From Paenirhodobacter hankyongi (lineage in GTDB: Bacteria; Pseudomonadota; Alphaproteobacteria; Rhodobacterales; Rhodobacteraceae): 64,000 nucleotides of DNA. The notes beneath the pieces were generated by a model. It saw nothing but the letters and a program-made list of their open reading frames with translations, was not told the origin of the DNA and did no database searches. The stretch is from assembly GCF_003664585.1 (NCBI RefSeq), contig NZ_RCHI01000005.1, positions 1 to 64,000 on the forward strand, given 5' to 3'. Shown here one piece after another: positions 54,086 to 62,807 of this stretch. A program made the position numbers and the translations under genes. The stretch's first letter is position 1, and each line of letters begins with the position of its first letter.

Positions 54086-54106
54086 GATTCATTTCTGGCT
54101 CGTCGG

Positions 54107-57100
54107 TCAGAACAGTCCGATGGGCCGGCGCAGGTCCAGCGTCAAGGGGAATTCCGGATGCGGGGTCTCGCTCGCGGGCTCATAGACGCCGCCGGTGTGG
54201 CCGAAGGGCTCGAACCGGGCAAGACGCCGCGCCTCGGCCTCGTAGGCATTGACCGGGAAGGTGTCATAGTTGCGCCCGCCGGGATGGGCGACGTGATAGG
54301 TGCAGCCGGCCAGCGCGTGACCCGTCCAGGTGTCGTAGATGTCGAAGACGAGCGGCGTGTTCACCGGCAGCGTCGGGTGCAGCGCCTCGGGCGGTTGCCA
54401 GGCCTTGAAGCGCACGCCGCCGACCGAGACCCCGGAGGTCTGGGTCCTGGCCATCGGCACGGGGCGTCGGTTGCACATCACCTTGTAACGGTCCTGATGG
54501 AGGGTGGTCAGCTTCACCTGAAGTCTTTCGACAGAACTGTCGGTGTAGCGGACGGTTCCCCCGATCGCGCCGGTTTCGCCCAGCACATGCCAGGGTTCGA
54601 GCGCCTGACGCACCTCGAGATGCACGCCCTCGGCCTGGATCTGGCCGCAGAACGGGAAGCGGAACTCGGCCTGCGCCTCGAACCAGACCGGGTCCATCTC
54701 GAAACCGTGGTTCTTCAGGTCGGTGAGCAGGCTGAGCAGGTCTTCCCACAGGTAATGGGGCAGCATGAAGCGGTCATGCAGCACCGTGCCCCAGCGGACC
54801 GGCCGGCCCTCGACCGGGGCGATCCAGCACCGCGCGATCAGCGCCCGCAGCAGCAGTTGCTGGGCCAGCGACATGCGCGGATGGGGCGGCATCTCGAAGC
54901 CGCGGAACTCGACCAGGCCCAGACGGCCGGTCGGCCCGTCGGGCGAATAGAGCTTGTCGATGCAGATCTCGGCGCGGTGCGTGTTGCCGGTGACATCGGT
55001 CAGCATGTTGCGCAACAGCCGGTCGACCAGCCAGGGCGGCGGCGTCATCCCCTTCCAGGGCGGCGTGATCTGCGACAGCGCGATCTCGAGCTCGTAGAGC
55101 GTGTCGTGGCGCGCCTCGTCGATGCGCGGGGCCTGCGAGGTCGGGCCGATGAACAGGCCCGAGAACAGGTAGCTCAGGCAGGGATGGCGCTGCCAGATCA
55201 GGATTAGCGATTTCAGCAGATCGGGGCGGCGCAGGAACGGGCTGTCGTTCGGGGTGGCGCCACCGACGACCACGTGGTTGCCGCCGCCGGTGCCGGTGTG
55301 GCGGCCGTCGATCATGAACTTGTCGGCACCAAGGCGCGACAGCCGGGCTTCTTCATAGATCGCCTCGGTGGTGGCGACGCAATCCTCCCAGCTGTGGGCG
55401 GGGTGGATGTTGACCTCGATCACGCCCGGATCGGGGGCGACGCGGATCACGTTCAGCCGCGGGTCATGCGGCGGCGCATAGCCTTCGATGTGGATGGGCA
55501 GGTTCAGCTCGGCCGCCGTCGCCTCGGCGGTGGCGATCAGTTCGAGATAATCCTCGAGCGTGTCGCAGGGCGGCATGAAGAGGCACAGCCGGCCATCGCG
55601 CGGCTCGATCGCGATCGCGGTGCGGACCCAGCCCATCGAGGGGTCGACCCCCTCGCCGAGATGGGTGTCCTGCGGCACCCATTTCTGCCGCTCGGCCTCT
55701 TTCGCGCCGGCGCGGAAGCCCTGCGCATGGCCCGGCGTCACCCCGGGCATCAGCGCGGCACGCTCGGCGTCTTCCTGCGCGAGGCGGTCGATCTCCTCCT
55801 GGATCTTGCGGCGGCGCTCCTCGACCACGGCCTGATAATCGGGCAGCGGCGCGCGCGGCACGGTCGGGTCGGCCGGATAGCTGTAGGGATATTGCGCGGG
55901 CGGGATATAGGGCAGCGAGCCGAGCGGCAGGCGGAAGCCCACCGGGCTGTCGCCGGGGATCAGGAAGATATGGCCGCGGCGCGGCTTCCACAGCTCGGAG
56001 CGCCAGTGCGACGGTGTATCGGCCGATTGCCACCAGCGCTGGATCGGCAGGACATAGCCCGAGGGCTCGGTCAGGCCGCGGTTGAAGACGCGGGCATAGC
56101 GGGCGCGGTCCTCGGGGTTCTTCAGCCGGGAATTTTCGGGCGAGACATTCGGCGGCAGGTTCGCTTCCTTGAGGATCCACTCGGCCGGATCCTCGTAGGC
56201 GGGCTGGGCATAGTTGCCGTCAAGGCCGAGCTTGGTCGCGAAGGTCGACATGAATTTGCCGGCCTCGGCCGCGCTCATCTGCTGCGGCGCATCCTCGCGC
56301 GCGATCAGCTCGGGGTTCTTCCACACCGGCAGCCCGTCGTTGCGCCAGTAGAGCGAGAAGGTCCAGCGCGGCAGGCTTTCGCCCGGATACCACTTGCCCT
56401 GACCGTAATGCAGGAAGCCACCGGGCGCGAAGCGCTGCTTCAGCCGGCGGATCAGGGTATCGGCCAGACCGCGCTTCTGCGGGCCGACGGCGGCGGTGTT
56501 CCACTCGTCCGATTCGAAATCGTCGACCGAGACGAAGGTCGGCTCGCCGCCCATGGTCAGCCGCACGTCGCCCTCGCGCAGGGTCTCGTCGACCTTGCGG
56601 CCAAGCGCGTTGAGCCGCTCCCAGGCCTCGTCCGAGAACGGCTTGGTGATCCGCGGGTGTTCGGCCACGCGCTTGATCTTCATGTCGAAATCGAAGCTGA
56701 CCTCGGGCGTGCCGATGGCCGAGAAGCCGCCGACGATCGGCGCGGCGTTGCGGAAATGCGGGGTCGCTGCCAGCGGGATGTGACTTTCGCCGGTGAGCAG
56801 CCCCGAGGTCGGGTCGAGCCCGATCCAGCCGGCGCCAGGCAGGAACACCTCGCACCAGGCGTGCAGGTCGGTGAAGTCGTGGTCGGTGCCCGCGGGCCCG
56901 TCGAGCGAGACCACGTCGGGCTTGAGCTGAATGAGATAGCCCGAGACGAAACGTGCGGCAAAGCCGAGATGGCGCAGCGCCTGCACCAGGAGCCACGAGC
57001 TGTCCCGGCACGAGCCCGAGCGCAGCGCAAGCGTCTCGTCAGGGGTCTGCACGCCCGGCTCCATCCGGATCGTGTAGTTGATCCCGTTCGCGATCCGGGC

Positions 57101-57547
57101 ATTCAGCGCGACCAGGAAGTCGACGGTGCGGGTCTTGCTGTAATCGATCGTGCCGAGGAGCTGGGCCAGCAGCGGGCCTTCGGGTTCGGGCGTGCGATAG
57201 ATCGACAGGTCGTCACGCAGCTCTTCGGGATACTCGAAGGGCCAGTATTCGGCGCTTTCCTCGACGAAGAAGTCGAAGGGGTTGTAGACCGTCATGTCGG
57301 CGACGAGATCGACCTCGATCTTCAGCTCGGTCACCGGCTCGGGGAAGACGAAGCGCGCCAGCCAGTTGCCGTAGGGGTCCTGCTGGTGGTTCACGAAATG
57401 GCCGCCGGGCGAGACCTTCAGCGAATGCGAGATCACCCGGGTGCGCGAATGCGGGGCGGGGCGCAGGCGGATGATCTGCGGGCCCAGAGTGACGGGCCGG
57501 TCATACTTGTAATGCGTCAGGTGATAGATGGATGCGTAAATCGCCAT
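54107..57547 (-). CDS. Transglutaminase-DUF2126 putative amidoligase
   Basis: A very large 1146-aa protein. Residues 1-300 are a transglutaminase-like module (Cys180 in GSCRDSSW, His229 in DLHAWC, Asp245 in LDPTSG). The rest, from about 340, is the DUF2126 region, a putative COOH-NH2 ligase, with [15 protein letters not shown] near its start. The ATG at 57547 begins the conserved N-terminus [13 protein letters not shown]. It is the first gene of the operon with the ATP-grasp/alpha-E and transglutaminase genes. Product unknown. Confidence 0.9.
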   Translation of the reverse strand: MAIYASIYHLTHYKYDRPVTLGPQIIRLRPAPHSRTRVISHSLKVSPGGHFVNHQQDPYGNWLARFVFPEPVTELKIEVDLVADMTVYNPFDFFVEESAEYWPFEYPEELRDDLSIYRTPEPEGPLLAQLLGTIDYSKTRTVDFLVALNARIANGINYTIRMEPGVQTPDETLALRSGSCRDSSWLLVQALRHLGFAARFVSGYLIQLKPDVVSLDGPAGTDHDFTDLHAWCEVFLPGAGWIGLDPTSGLLTGESHIPLAATPHFRNAAPIVGGFSAIGTPEVSFDFDMKIKRVAEHPRITKPFSDEAWERLNALGRKVDETLREGDVRLTMGGEPTFVSVDDFESDEWNTAAVGPQKRGLADTLIRRLKQRFAPGGFLHYGQGKWYPGESLPRWTFSLYWRNDGLPVWKNPELIAREDAPQQMSAAEAGKFMSTFATKLGLDGNYAQPAYEDPAEWILKEANLPPNVSPENSRLKNPEDRARYARVFNRGLTEPSGYVLPIQRWWQSADTPSHWRSELWKPRRGHIFLIPGDSPVGFRLPLGSLPYIPPAQYPYSYPADPTVPRAPLPDYQAVVEERRRKIQEEIDRLAQEDAERAALMPGVTPGHAQGFRAGAKEAERQKWVPQDTHLGEGVDPSMGWVRTAIAIEPRDGRLCLFMPPCDTLEDYLELIATAEATAAELNLPIHIEGYAPPHDPRLNVIRVAPDPGVIEVNIHPAHSWEDCVATTEAIYEEARLSRLGADKFMIDGRHTGTGGGNHVVVGGATPNDSPFLRRPDLLKSLILIWQRHPCLSYLFSGLFIGPTSQAPRIDEARHDTLYELEIALSQITPPWKGMTPPPWLVDRLLRNMLTDVTGNTHRAEICIDKLYSPDGPTGRLGLVEFRGFEMPPHPRMSLAQQLLLRALIARCWIAPVEGRPVRWGTVLHDRFMLPHYLWEDLLSLLTDLKNHGFEMDPVWFEAQAEFRFPFCGQIQAEGVHLEVRQALEPWHVLGETGAIGGTVRYTDSSVERLQVKLTTLHQDRYKVMCNRRPVPMARTQTSGVSVGGVRFKAWQPPEALHPTLPVNTPLVFDIYDTWTGHALAGCTYHVAHPGGRNYDTFPVNAYEAEARRLARFEPFGHTGGVYEPASETPHPEFPLTLDLRRPIGLF

Positions 57548-57774
57548 GGTCGCGCCTTCTTCGTTCGGTGCGGCCAGATTAGGCGATGGCGGCAGGGCCA
57601 CCACCCTTAACGCATGGCCGGCAGCGATGAAAGCGCGGGCGCCGGTGCTTTCGCCTAAAAAAAGGGCGGCAGGTCGCGGGCAGGGGGAGCCGTTCTCCGC
57701 CCCGCCAGGGTTTTCCCTTTTGCACTCAAGGCGCTATATCAGGGGACGGGACAGACCGCGCAAAAGGGGCAGGA

Positions 57775-58788
57775 ATGCAGGAAAAGCAGAAGGCTGTGAT
57801 CCTTGCGGTGGTGATCGGCGCGGTGGGGGCCGGGGTTTTCACCGGGCTCGGTGTGCCGGCGGGGGCGCTGATCGGGGCGAGCCTTGCCGTCGCGCTGGCG
57901 GCTGCGGCCAGCCTGCCGGTCGACGTGCCGGCGCGGCTGCGCGATGTCGCCTTCTGCGTGATCGGGATCTCGCTCGGTTCGGGGATCGACCCCGACATCG
58001 GGCACCGGGTGATCGCCTGGGGGATGAGCCTCGGTTTTCTCGTGCTGTCGCTGATCGTCACGCTGGCCTGCGGTGCGCTCGTGCTGACGCGGGGCTTTGG
58101 TTATTCGCGCGAGACGGCGGTGCTGGCCACGGCGCCGGGGACGATGTCGAACGTGATTGCGCTGGCGCTCGAGGGGCGGGGCGATGTCAACGCCATCATG
58201 GTGCTGCAGATCGTGCGGATGCTGGTGCTGGTGGCGCTGGTGCCGCCGCTCGCCACGCTGCTCGACACCGCGCCGGTGGTGCCGGCCGCGCGCGCGGCGA
58301 TGCCGCTGCTGCCTTTCGCGGGGCTGCTGGCGGCGGCCTATGGGCTTGGCTTCCTCGGTCAGCGCATCGGGGTGCCCGCCGCCTGCCTGCTGGCCGGGCT
58401 GGTGCTCAGCGGCGGGGGCCATGCGGCGGGACTGGTGCAGGGGGCGGCACCGGCCTGGGCGCTGTTCGCGGGCTTCACCCTGACCGGTGCGACGCTTGGC
58501 ACCCGGCTGACCTCGGTCGGGCTGCTCGCCATCCTGCACATGGCGAAGGCGGGGGCGGCGCTGGTCACCACCACGCTCGCCGTTTCCTTCGTCTTTGCGG
58601 CGTTGACCTCGGCCGTCACCGGGCTGCCGCTGGCCGAGGTCTGGATCGCCTTCGCCCCGGGCGGGGTCGAGGCGATGGCGGCGATCGGCCTGTCGCTGGG
58701 CTTCGACCCGGCCTATGTGGCGCTGCATCACTTCGCCCGGATCCTGACGCTGATCGTTCTCGTGCCGCTCGCCACCCGGGCGCGCTGA
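57775..58788 (+). CDS. AbrB family membrane protein (putative ammonia monooxygenase-type regulator/transporter)
   Basis: A 337-aa inner-membrane protein with about ten helices in two AbrB-duplication repeats. Marks are GLGVPAGALIGASLAVAL, the FCVIGISLGSGIDP block, TAPGTMSNVIALALE and the repeat-2 FAPGGVEAMAAIGLSLGFD. Members have been called ammonia monooxygenase by mistake. Role unknown, perhaps transport. It is a single gene with its own terminator. Confidence 0.87.
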   Translation: MQEKQKAVILAVVIGAVGAGVFTGLGVPAGALIGASLAVALAAAASLPVDVPARLRDVAFCVIGISLGSGIDPDIGHRVIAWGMSLGFLVLSLIVTLACGALVLTRGFGYSRETAVLATAPGTMSNVIALALEGRGDVNAIMVLQIVRMLVLVALVPPLATLLDTAPVVPAARAAMPLLPFAGLLAAAYGLGFLGQRIGVPAACLLAGLVLSGGGHAAGLVQGAAPAWALFAGFTLTGATLGTRLTSVGLLAILHMAKAGAALVTTTLAVSFVFAALTSAVTGLPLAEVWIAFAPGGVEAMAAIGLSLGFDPAYVALHHFARILTLIVLVPLATRAR

Positions 58789-58837
58789 GCCCTTGGCCGG
58801 GGCGGACGCTGCGATTCGGCCGTTTCCACAAACGAAA

Positions 58838-58864
58838 AAGCGCCGCGGGAGGCGGCGCTTGTTT
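58838..58864. terminator. Bidirectional terminator between abrB-like and DUF882 genes
   Basis: A perfect 9-bp stem (58838-58846 with 58852-58860) has a five-base loop. It has an A-run before and TTGTTT after, so it fits ends of the convergent genes on both strands. Confidence 0.8.
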
Positions 58865-58886
58865 CCGGGCAGCGATGTGGGGCGTT

Positions 58887-59447
58887 TCAGCCGTTCCAGG
58901 TGCGGACCTGGCCGCAATCCATATGCACGAAGTTCGAGCGCATGTATTTGCCGACGCCGCCGGCGTGGCAGGCCGTCGCGGCCGAATAGATCTGCGGCAC
59001 CGAGCGCGACTTCAGCCGCAGGTCGGCGGCCATGCCCTTCATGTGCAGCGAATTCTGTGCAACCCCGCGCGAGCGGGCGCGCAGCATGGCATTCGTCGCG
59101 GGCGAGCGATAACCGGACAGCATCATGTAGGGTTCGCTGGTGTCCATCAGCCGGTGCGACGCCGCGGCGATGTCGACGGTGCGCGGGTCGATGGTGATCT
59201 TCTGATCGGTCCGCCAGTCGCGCATGAAGTGGTTGATTTCCTTGAGGGCTTCGGGGATGTACTCGCCCTCGATCCAGTACACGGTGTCGATGCTCTCGCC
59301 GGTGCGGCCGGAATACATCTTGATGCGTCGGATATCACCGGCGCCGCGCAGAAAGCCGAAGGCGTTCGATGCGGTCGGCGCGGCCGTGACAGCGGTCGCG
59401 GCGAAGGCTGCAAGAAGCCCGCGGCGGGAAAGTGTCGTCATGCTCAT
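58887..59447 (-). CDS. DUF882 (YcbK-like, M15 peptidase-like) exported protein
   Basis: A 186-aa exported protein. The N-terminus SRRGLLAAFAATAV looks like a Tat signal (Arg8-Arg9). The zinc motif of M15-type peptidases is present: SLHMKGMAADLR and, later, FVHMDCG, so it may cut peptidoglycan cross-links. Start ATG 59447 or 59441. It is divergent from an L,D-transpeptidase gene, which suggests joint work on peptidoglycan. Confidence 0.85.
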   Translation of the reverse strand: MSMTTLSRRGLLAAFAATAVTAAPTASNAFGFLRGAGDIRRIKMYSGRTGESIDTVYWIEGEYIPEALKEINHFMRDWRTDQKITIDPRTVDIAAASHRLMDTSEPYMMLSGYRSPATNAMLRARSRGVAQNSLHMKGMAADLRLKSRSVPQIYSAATACHAGGVGKYMRSNFVHMDCGQVRTWNG

Positions 59448-59750
59448 ATCCAGTTCGCCTGTTCTGTCGTTCGAGGGTGCCGTCATTCGACGTGCGGTTG
59501 GGACCTGCCTCCCCCTTACCATGGCTCAGTTATGGCACAGGCGCTGTCTTGTTCCAATCGCGGAATCGGGATCGACAGAACACAAGGGGGAAAATCGGCA
59601 GGTTTCTGCCCAATTTTCTTGCCTGTTGCGCCGCCGTCGCACCGCTGTGCCTTCGGCGCCGCAACCCGTGCCGCTTTGTTGCGCAGATCTGGACAGTTCC
59701 GGGCTTTTGCAGGACGCTGGGAACATTGATGTTTCAGGGGGAACGGGCAG
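59448..59750. other. 303-base divergent intergenic region
   Basis: Between the DUF882 and L,D-transpeptidase genes. I see no gene with a ribosome site. It holds an extended dyad with AT flanks (59590-59618). No clear promoter boxes were found for either gene. Confidence 0.6.
59590..59618. promoter_or_regulatory. Extended dyad/hairpin in the divergent region
   Basis: GAAAAT (59590-59595) and GGCAG (59597-59601) pair with CTGCC (59606-59610) and ATTTTC (59613-59618) around a GTTT loop, with a small C/CA mismatch. The shape fits either an operator or a terminator of a short transcript. Confidence 0.4.
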
Positions 59751-61373
59751 ATGTGGGGTGCGATGCGCGGTTTCGGCGGCGCGGCGCTGCTGGCGGCGTT
59801 GATGGCGGGCACGGCGATCGGCGGAACGGTGATGCCGACCGATGCCAGCGCGCAGATGATCGACGGGTTTTCGCAGGCGGTGGCCGAGGGCGTGGCCGGC
59901 AACGAGGGACTTGCCGCCTTCTATGCCGCGCGCAGCTATGCGCCGATCTGGACGACCGGCGCCGATGCCGACCGCCGCGCCGCCTTCTTTGCCGCCCTCG
60001 ACGGGGCCGGGGCGCATGGCCTGCCGGTCGACCACTATGATGCCGCGGGGCTGCGCGCGCGCTTTGCCTCGATCCGCTCCGAGCGCGAGCGCGGCCTGCT
60101 CGAGGCCGACATGTCCCGCACCTGGGCGGATTATGCGCATGACGTCTCGAACGGCGTGCTCGAGCCGAAGAAGATCGACCCCGGTCTGGTACGCGAGATC
60201 CCCCGCCGCGACACCGCCGAGCTGATCGCGGGCTTTGCCGCGGCCGAGGTGCCGGCGCGCTTCCTGCGCGATCTCGCCCCGGGCGCGCCGCAATACGCCC
60301 AGCTGATGCGCGCGCGGCTCGACCTTGCGGCGCAGATGGCGGCGGGCGGCTGGGGCGCGACGGTGCCGGCGAAGGTGCTTCGCCCGGGCGAGAGCGGGGC
60401 GGCGGTGATCGCCCTGCGCGACCGGCTTCAGGCGATGGGGTATCTCGGCCGCTCGGCCAGCCCGCGCTATGATGCGTCGCTGCAGAAGGCAGTGCAGCAG
60501 TATCAGCTCGACCTTGGTCTCAAGTCCGACGGCGTCGCCGGCGAGGCGACGCTTGCCGAGATCAACCGCAGCCCCGAGGAGCGGATGCGGTCGATCCTCG
60601 TCGCGATGGAGCGGCTGCGCTGGATGAACGGGATCGACCTCGGCGCGCGCCACATCTGGGTGAACATCACCGATTTCTCGGCCCGGATCGTCGATCACGG
60701 CAAGACCACCTTCGAGACGGTGACCGTCGTCGGCCAGAACCAGACCGACCGCCGCACGCCCGAATTCTCGGACGAGATGGAGATGATGGTGATCAACCCG
60801 AGCTGGTCGGTGCCGCGCTCGATCACCGTCAAGGAATACCTGCCGATGATGCAGCGCAACCCGAATGCGGCGGCGCATATCAACCTGGTCGACAGCCGGG
60901 GCCGCACCGTGCCGCGCTCGGCGGTGAATTTCGCCGCCTACACCGACAAGACCTTCCCCTTCGCGATGAAGCAGCCGCCGTCGGATGGCAATGCGCTCGG
61001 GCTGGTGAAGTTCCTGTTCCCGAACAAGTACAACATCTACCTGCACGACACGCCGTCGAAATCGCTGTTCAGCAAGGACGTGCGCGCCTTCAGCCATGGC
61101 TGCGTGCGGGTCGGCAAGCCCTTCGAGCTGGCCTATGCGCTGCTCGCGCCGCAGGCGGCCGACCCCGAGGCCTATTTCCAGCGGATCCTCGCCTCCGGGC
61201 AGGAGACGACGGTGCGGCTGGAGACGCCGGTGCCGGTGCATCTGGTCTATTTCACCGCCTGGCCGACGGCGAGCGGACGGATGGAATATCGCGCCGATGT
61301 CTATGGGCGCGATGCCGCGCTCTTTGCCGCGCTTGAAAAGGCAGGGGTGGAATTGCCCGTGCTCTCGAACTAG
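59751..61373 (+). CDS. L,D-transpeptidase (YkuD, LdtD/YcbB-like)
   Basis: A 540-aa exported enzyme that forms 3-3 cross-links or anchors proteins to peptidoglycan. A signal peptide (1 to about 34, ending ASAQ) is followed by a helical domain, a peptidoglycan-binding segment (LRPGESGAAVIALRDRLQAMGYLG), the YkuD domain (from about 300) and the catalytic motif SHGCVRV (Cys451). The order matches YcbB. ATG 59751 or 59763 may be the start. Confidence 0.92.
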   Translation: MWGAMRGFGGAALLAALMAGTAIGGTVMPTDASAQMIDGFSQAVAEGVAGNEGLAAFYAARSYAPIWTTGADADRRAAFFAALDGAGAHGLPVDHYDAAGLRARFASIRSERERGLLEADMSRTWADYAHDVSNGVLEPKKIDPGLVREIPRRDTAELIAGFAAAEVPARFLRDLAPGAPQYAQLMRARLDLAAQMAAGGWGATVPAKVLRPGESGAAVIALRDRLQAMGYLGRSASPRYDASLQKAVQQYQLDLGLKSDGVAGEATLAEINRSPEERMRSILVAMERLRWMNGIDLGARHIWVNITDFSARIVDHGKTTFETVTVVGQNQTDRRTPEFSDEMEMMVINPSWSVPRSITVKEYLPMMQRNPNAAAHINLVDSRGRTVPRSAVNFAAYTDKTFPFAMKQPPSDGNALGLVKFLFPNKYNIYLHDTPSKSLFSKDVRAFSHGCVRVGKPFELAYALLAPQAADPEAYFQRILASGQETTVRLETPVPVHLVYFTAWPTASGRMEYRADVYGRDAALFAALEKAGVELPVLSN

Positions 61374-61420
61374 ATCGGAGGCGGGCGTTCCTTCGGGCGC
61401 CGGATTTCGGGGAGGCAGGC

Positions 61421-62521
61421 ATGGCACAGACCGTTGAAACCATTGCGCGGGCGCTGAACGCGCGGGCGGAGGGCGATCTGAGCCTGCCGATCGACGGCGC
61501 GTCCGAGCCTGCGGCCGCCGGCCCGCGCCAGCTTGCCCTGGCGATGAGCCCGAAATACGCCGACGGCATCCGGGCCGGCGAGGCGCGTGCGGCGCTTCTG
61601 TTCGAGGGGGCGGACTGGCGCTCCTACGGGCTCGAGGCGGCGATCTTCGTCGAGCGGCCGCGGCTTGCGATGGCGGGGCTGTCGAAGGCTTTCGATCCGG
61701 GCCCGGAGATCGCGCCGGGCATCCACCCGATGGCGGTGATCGACCCCACGGCCGAGATCGGCGAGAATGCCGCGATCGGCCCCTTCGTGGTGATCGGGCG
61801 CGGCGTGAGCATCGGCCCGAACGCCCGCATCGGGGCGCATGCGGTGATCGCCGAAGGCACCCGGATCGGGGCGGATGCGCTGATCCTCTATGGCGCCAGG
61901 ATCGGTGCGCGGGTGGTGATCGGCGATCGCTTCATCTGCCAGCCTGGTGCGGTGATCGGCGCCGACGGGTTCTCCTTCGTCACCGCCGAGAAGTCGGGCG
62001 TCGAGGAGATCCGCGAGACGCTGGGCGAGCGTGCCCATTTCAACGATCAGCACTGGCACCGCATCCATTCGCTCGGCACCGTCGAGATCGCCGATGACGT
62101 GGAACTTGGCGCCAATGCCTGCATCGATCGCGGCACGGTGCGCGCGACCTCGATCGGGCGTGGCACCAAGATCGACAACCTCGTGCACATCGGCCACAAC
62201 GTGCAGGTCGGCGAGGATTGCCTGCTGTGCGGTCAGGCGGGCGTCGCGGGCTCGACCCGGATCGGCAACCGCGTGGTGCTGGCGGGGCAGGTGGGCGTGT
62301 CGGACAACATCTTCGTCGGCGACGACGTGATCGCGGGCGGCGCCACCAAGATCATGTCGAACGCCCCGGCGGGGCGTGTGTTGCTTGGATATCCAGCGAT
62401 CAACATGAAGACCCATGTCGAGGCCTGGAAAAATATCCGCCGTCTGACAAGATTGTTTGCGCAGGTGGCCGAGCTTCGCGAAACTGTTGCAAAGCTGTCC
62501 GAAAAGAAGGGCGGAAATTAA
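61421..62521 (+). CDS. lpxD: UDP-3-O-(3-hydroxyacyl)glucosamine N-acyltransferase LpxD
   Basis: A 366-aa lipid A enzyme adding the second hydroxyacyl chain. The uridine-binding N-terminal domain (1-95) is followed by hexapeptide repeats from about 105 to 300 (IHPMAVIDPTAEIGENAAIGP and on), with the catalytic His in NLVHIGHNVQVG and the substrate loop FNDQHWHRIHS. The C-terminal helix is present. It lies away from the main lpx string, 6 bases before the acyl carrier gene. Confidence 0.95.
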   Translation: MAQTVETIARALNARAEGDLSLPIDGASEPAAAGPRQLALAMSPKYADGIRAGEARAALLFEGADWRSYGLEAAIFVERPRLAMAGLSKAFDPGPEIAPGIHPMAVIDPTAEIGENAAIGPFVVIGRGVSIGPNARIGAHAVIAEGTRIGADALILYGARIGARVVIGDRFICQPGAVIGADGFSFVTAEKSGVEEIRETLGERAHFNDQHWHRIHSLGTVEIADDVELGANACIDRGTVRATSIGRGTKIDNLVHIGHNVQVGEDCLLCGQAGVAGSTRIGNRVVLAGQVGVSDNIFVGDDVIAGGATKIMSNAPAGRVLLGYPAINMKTHVEAWKNIRRLTRLFAQVAELRETVAKLSEKKGGN

Positions 62522-62527
62522 CGGCAG

Positions 62528-62803
62528 ATGAGGCCAGACGTGCAAGACCAGATCATTTCCATCATCGCCCGCGAGGCGGTGCTCGAGCCTGCGGAGGTGC
62601 GCCCCGAGATGACGCTCGAGGAGCTTGGGCTCGACAGCCTCGGCCTCGTCGAGATGATCTTCGCCATCGAGGAGACCTTCGGCGTCTCCGTGCCCTTCAA
62701 CGCCAACGAGCCGACGCAGACCGACTTCGACGTCTCCTCGGTCGGCGCGATCGTGCGCGCGGTCGAGCGGCTGATCGCGGGGCCGGCGGCGGCGGTTGCC
62801 TGA
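62528..62803 (+). CDS. Acyl carrier protein, second copy next to lpxD
   Basis: A 91-aa acidic helical protein. The phosphopantetheine site is Ser37 in LGLDSLGL, followed by VEMIFAIEETFGVSVP as in typical ACPs. The C-terminal half is longer than in AcpP (NANEPTQTDFDVSSVGAIV). It is next to lpxD and 4 bases before a ketosynthase gene, so it probably carries a special acyl chain. Confidence 0.88.
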   Translation: MRPDVQDQIISIIAREAVLEPAEVRPEMTLEELGLDSLGLVEMIFAIEETFGVSVPFNANEPTQTDFDVSSVGAIVRAVERLIAGPAAAVA

Positions 62804-62807
62804 GCCG

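Noticed and set aside
50747-55207. Very long open frame (over 1400 codons) opposite the amidoligase operon
   Set aside because: It is antisense to three clear genes, is rich in Arg, His, Gly and Asp with no domain, and has no ribosome site. Such frames are common in GC-rich DNA.
57735-57740. TATATC as -10 box for the AbrB-type gene
   Set aside because: No -35 box at suitable spacing, so the promoter is not supported.
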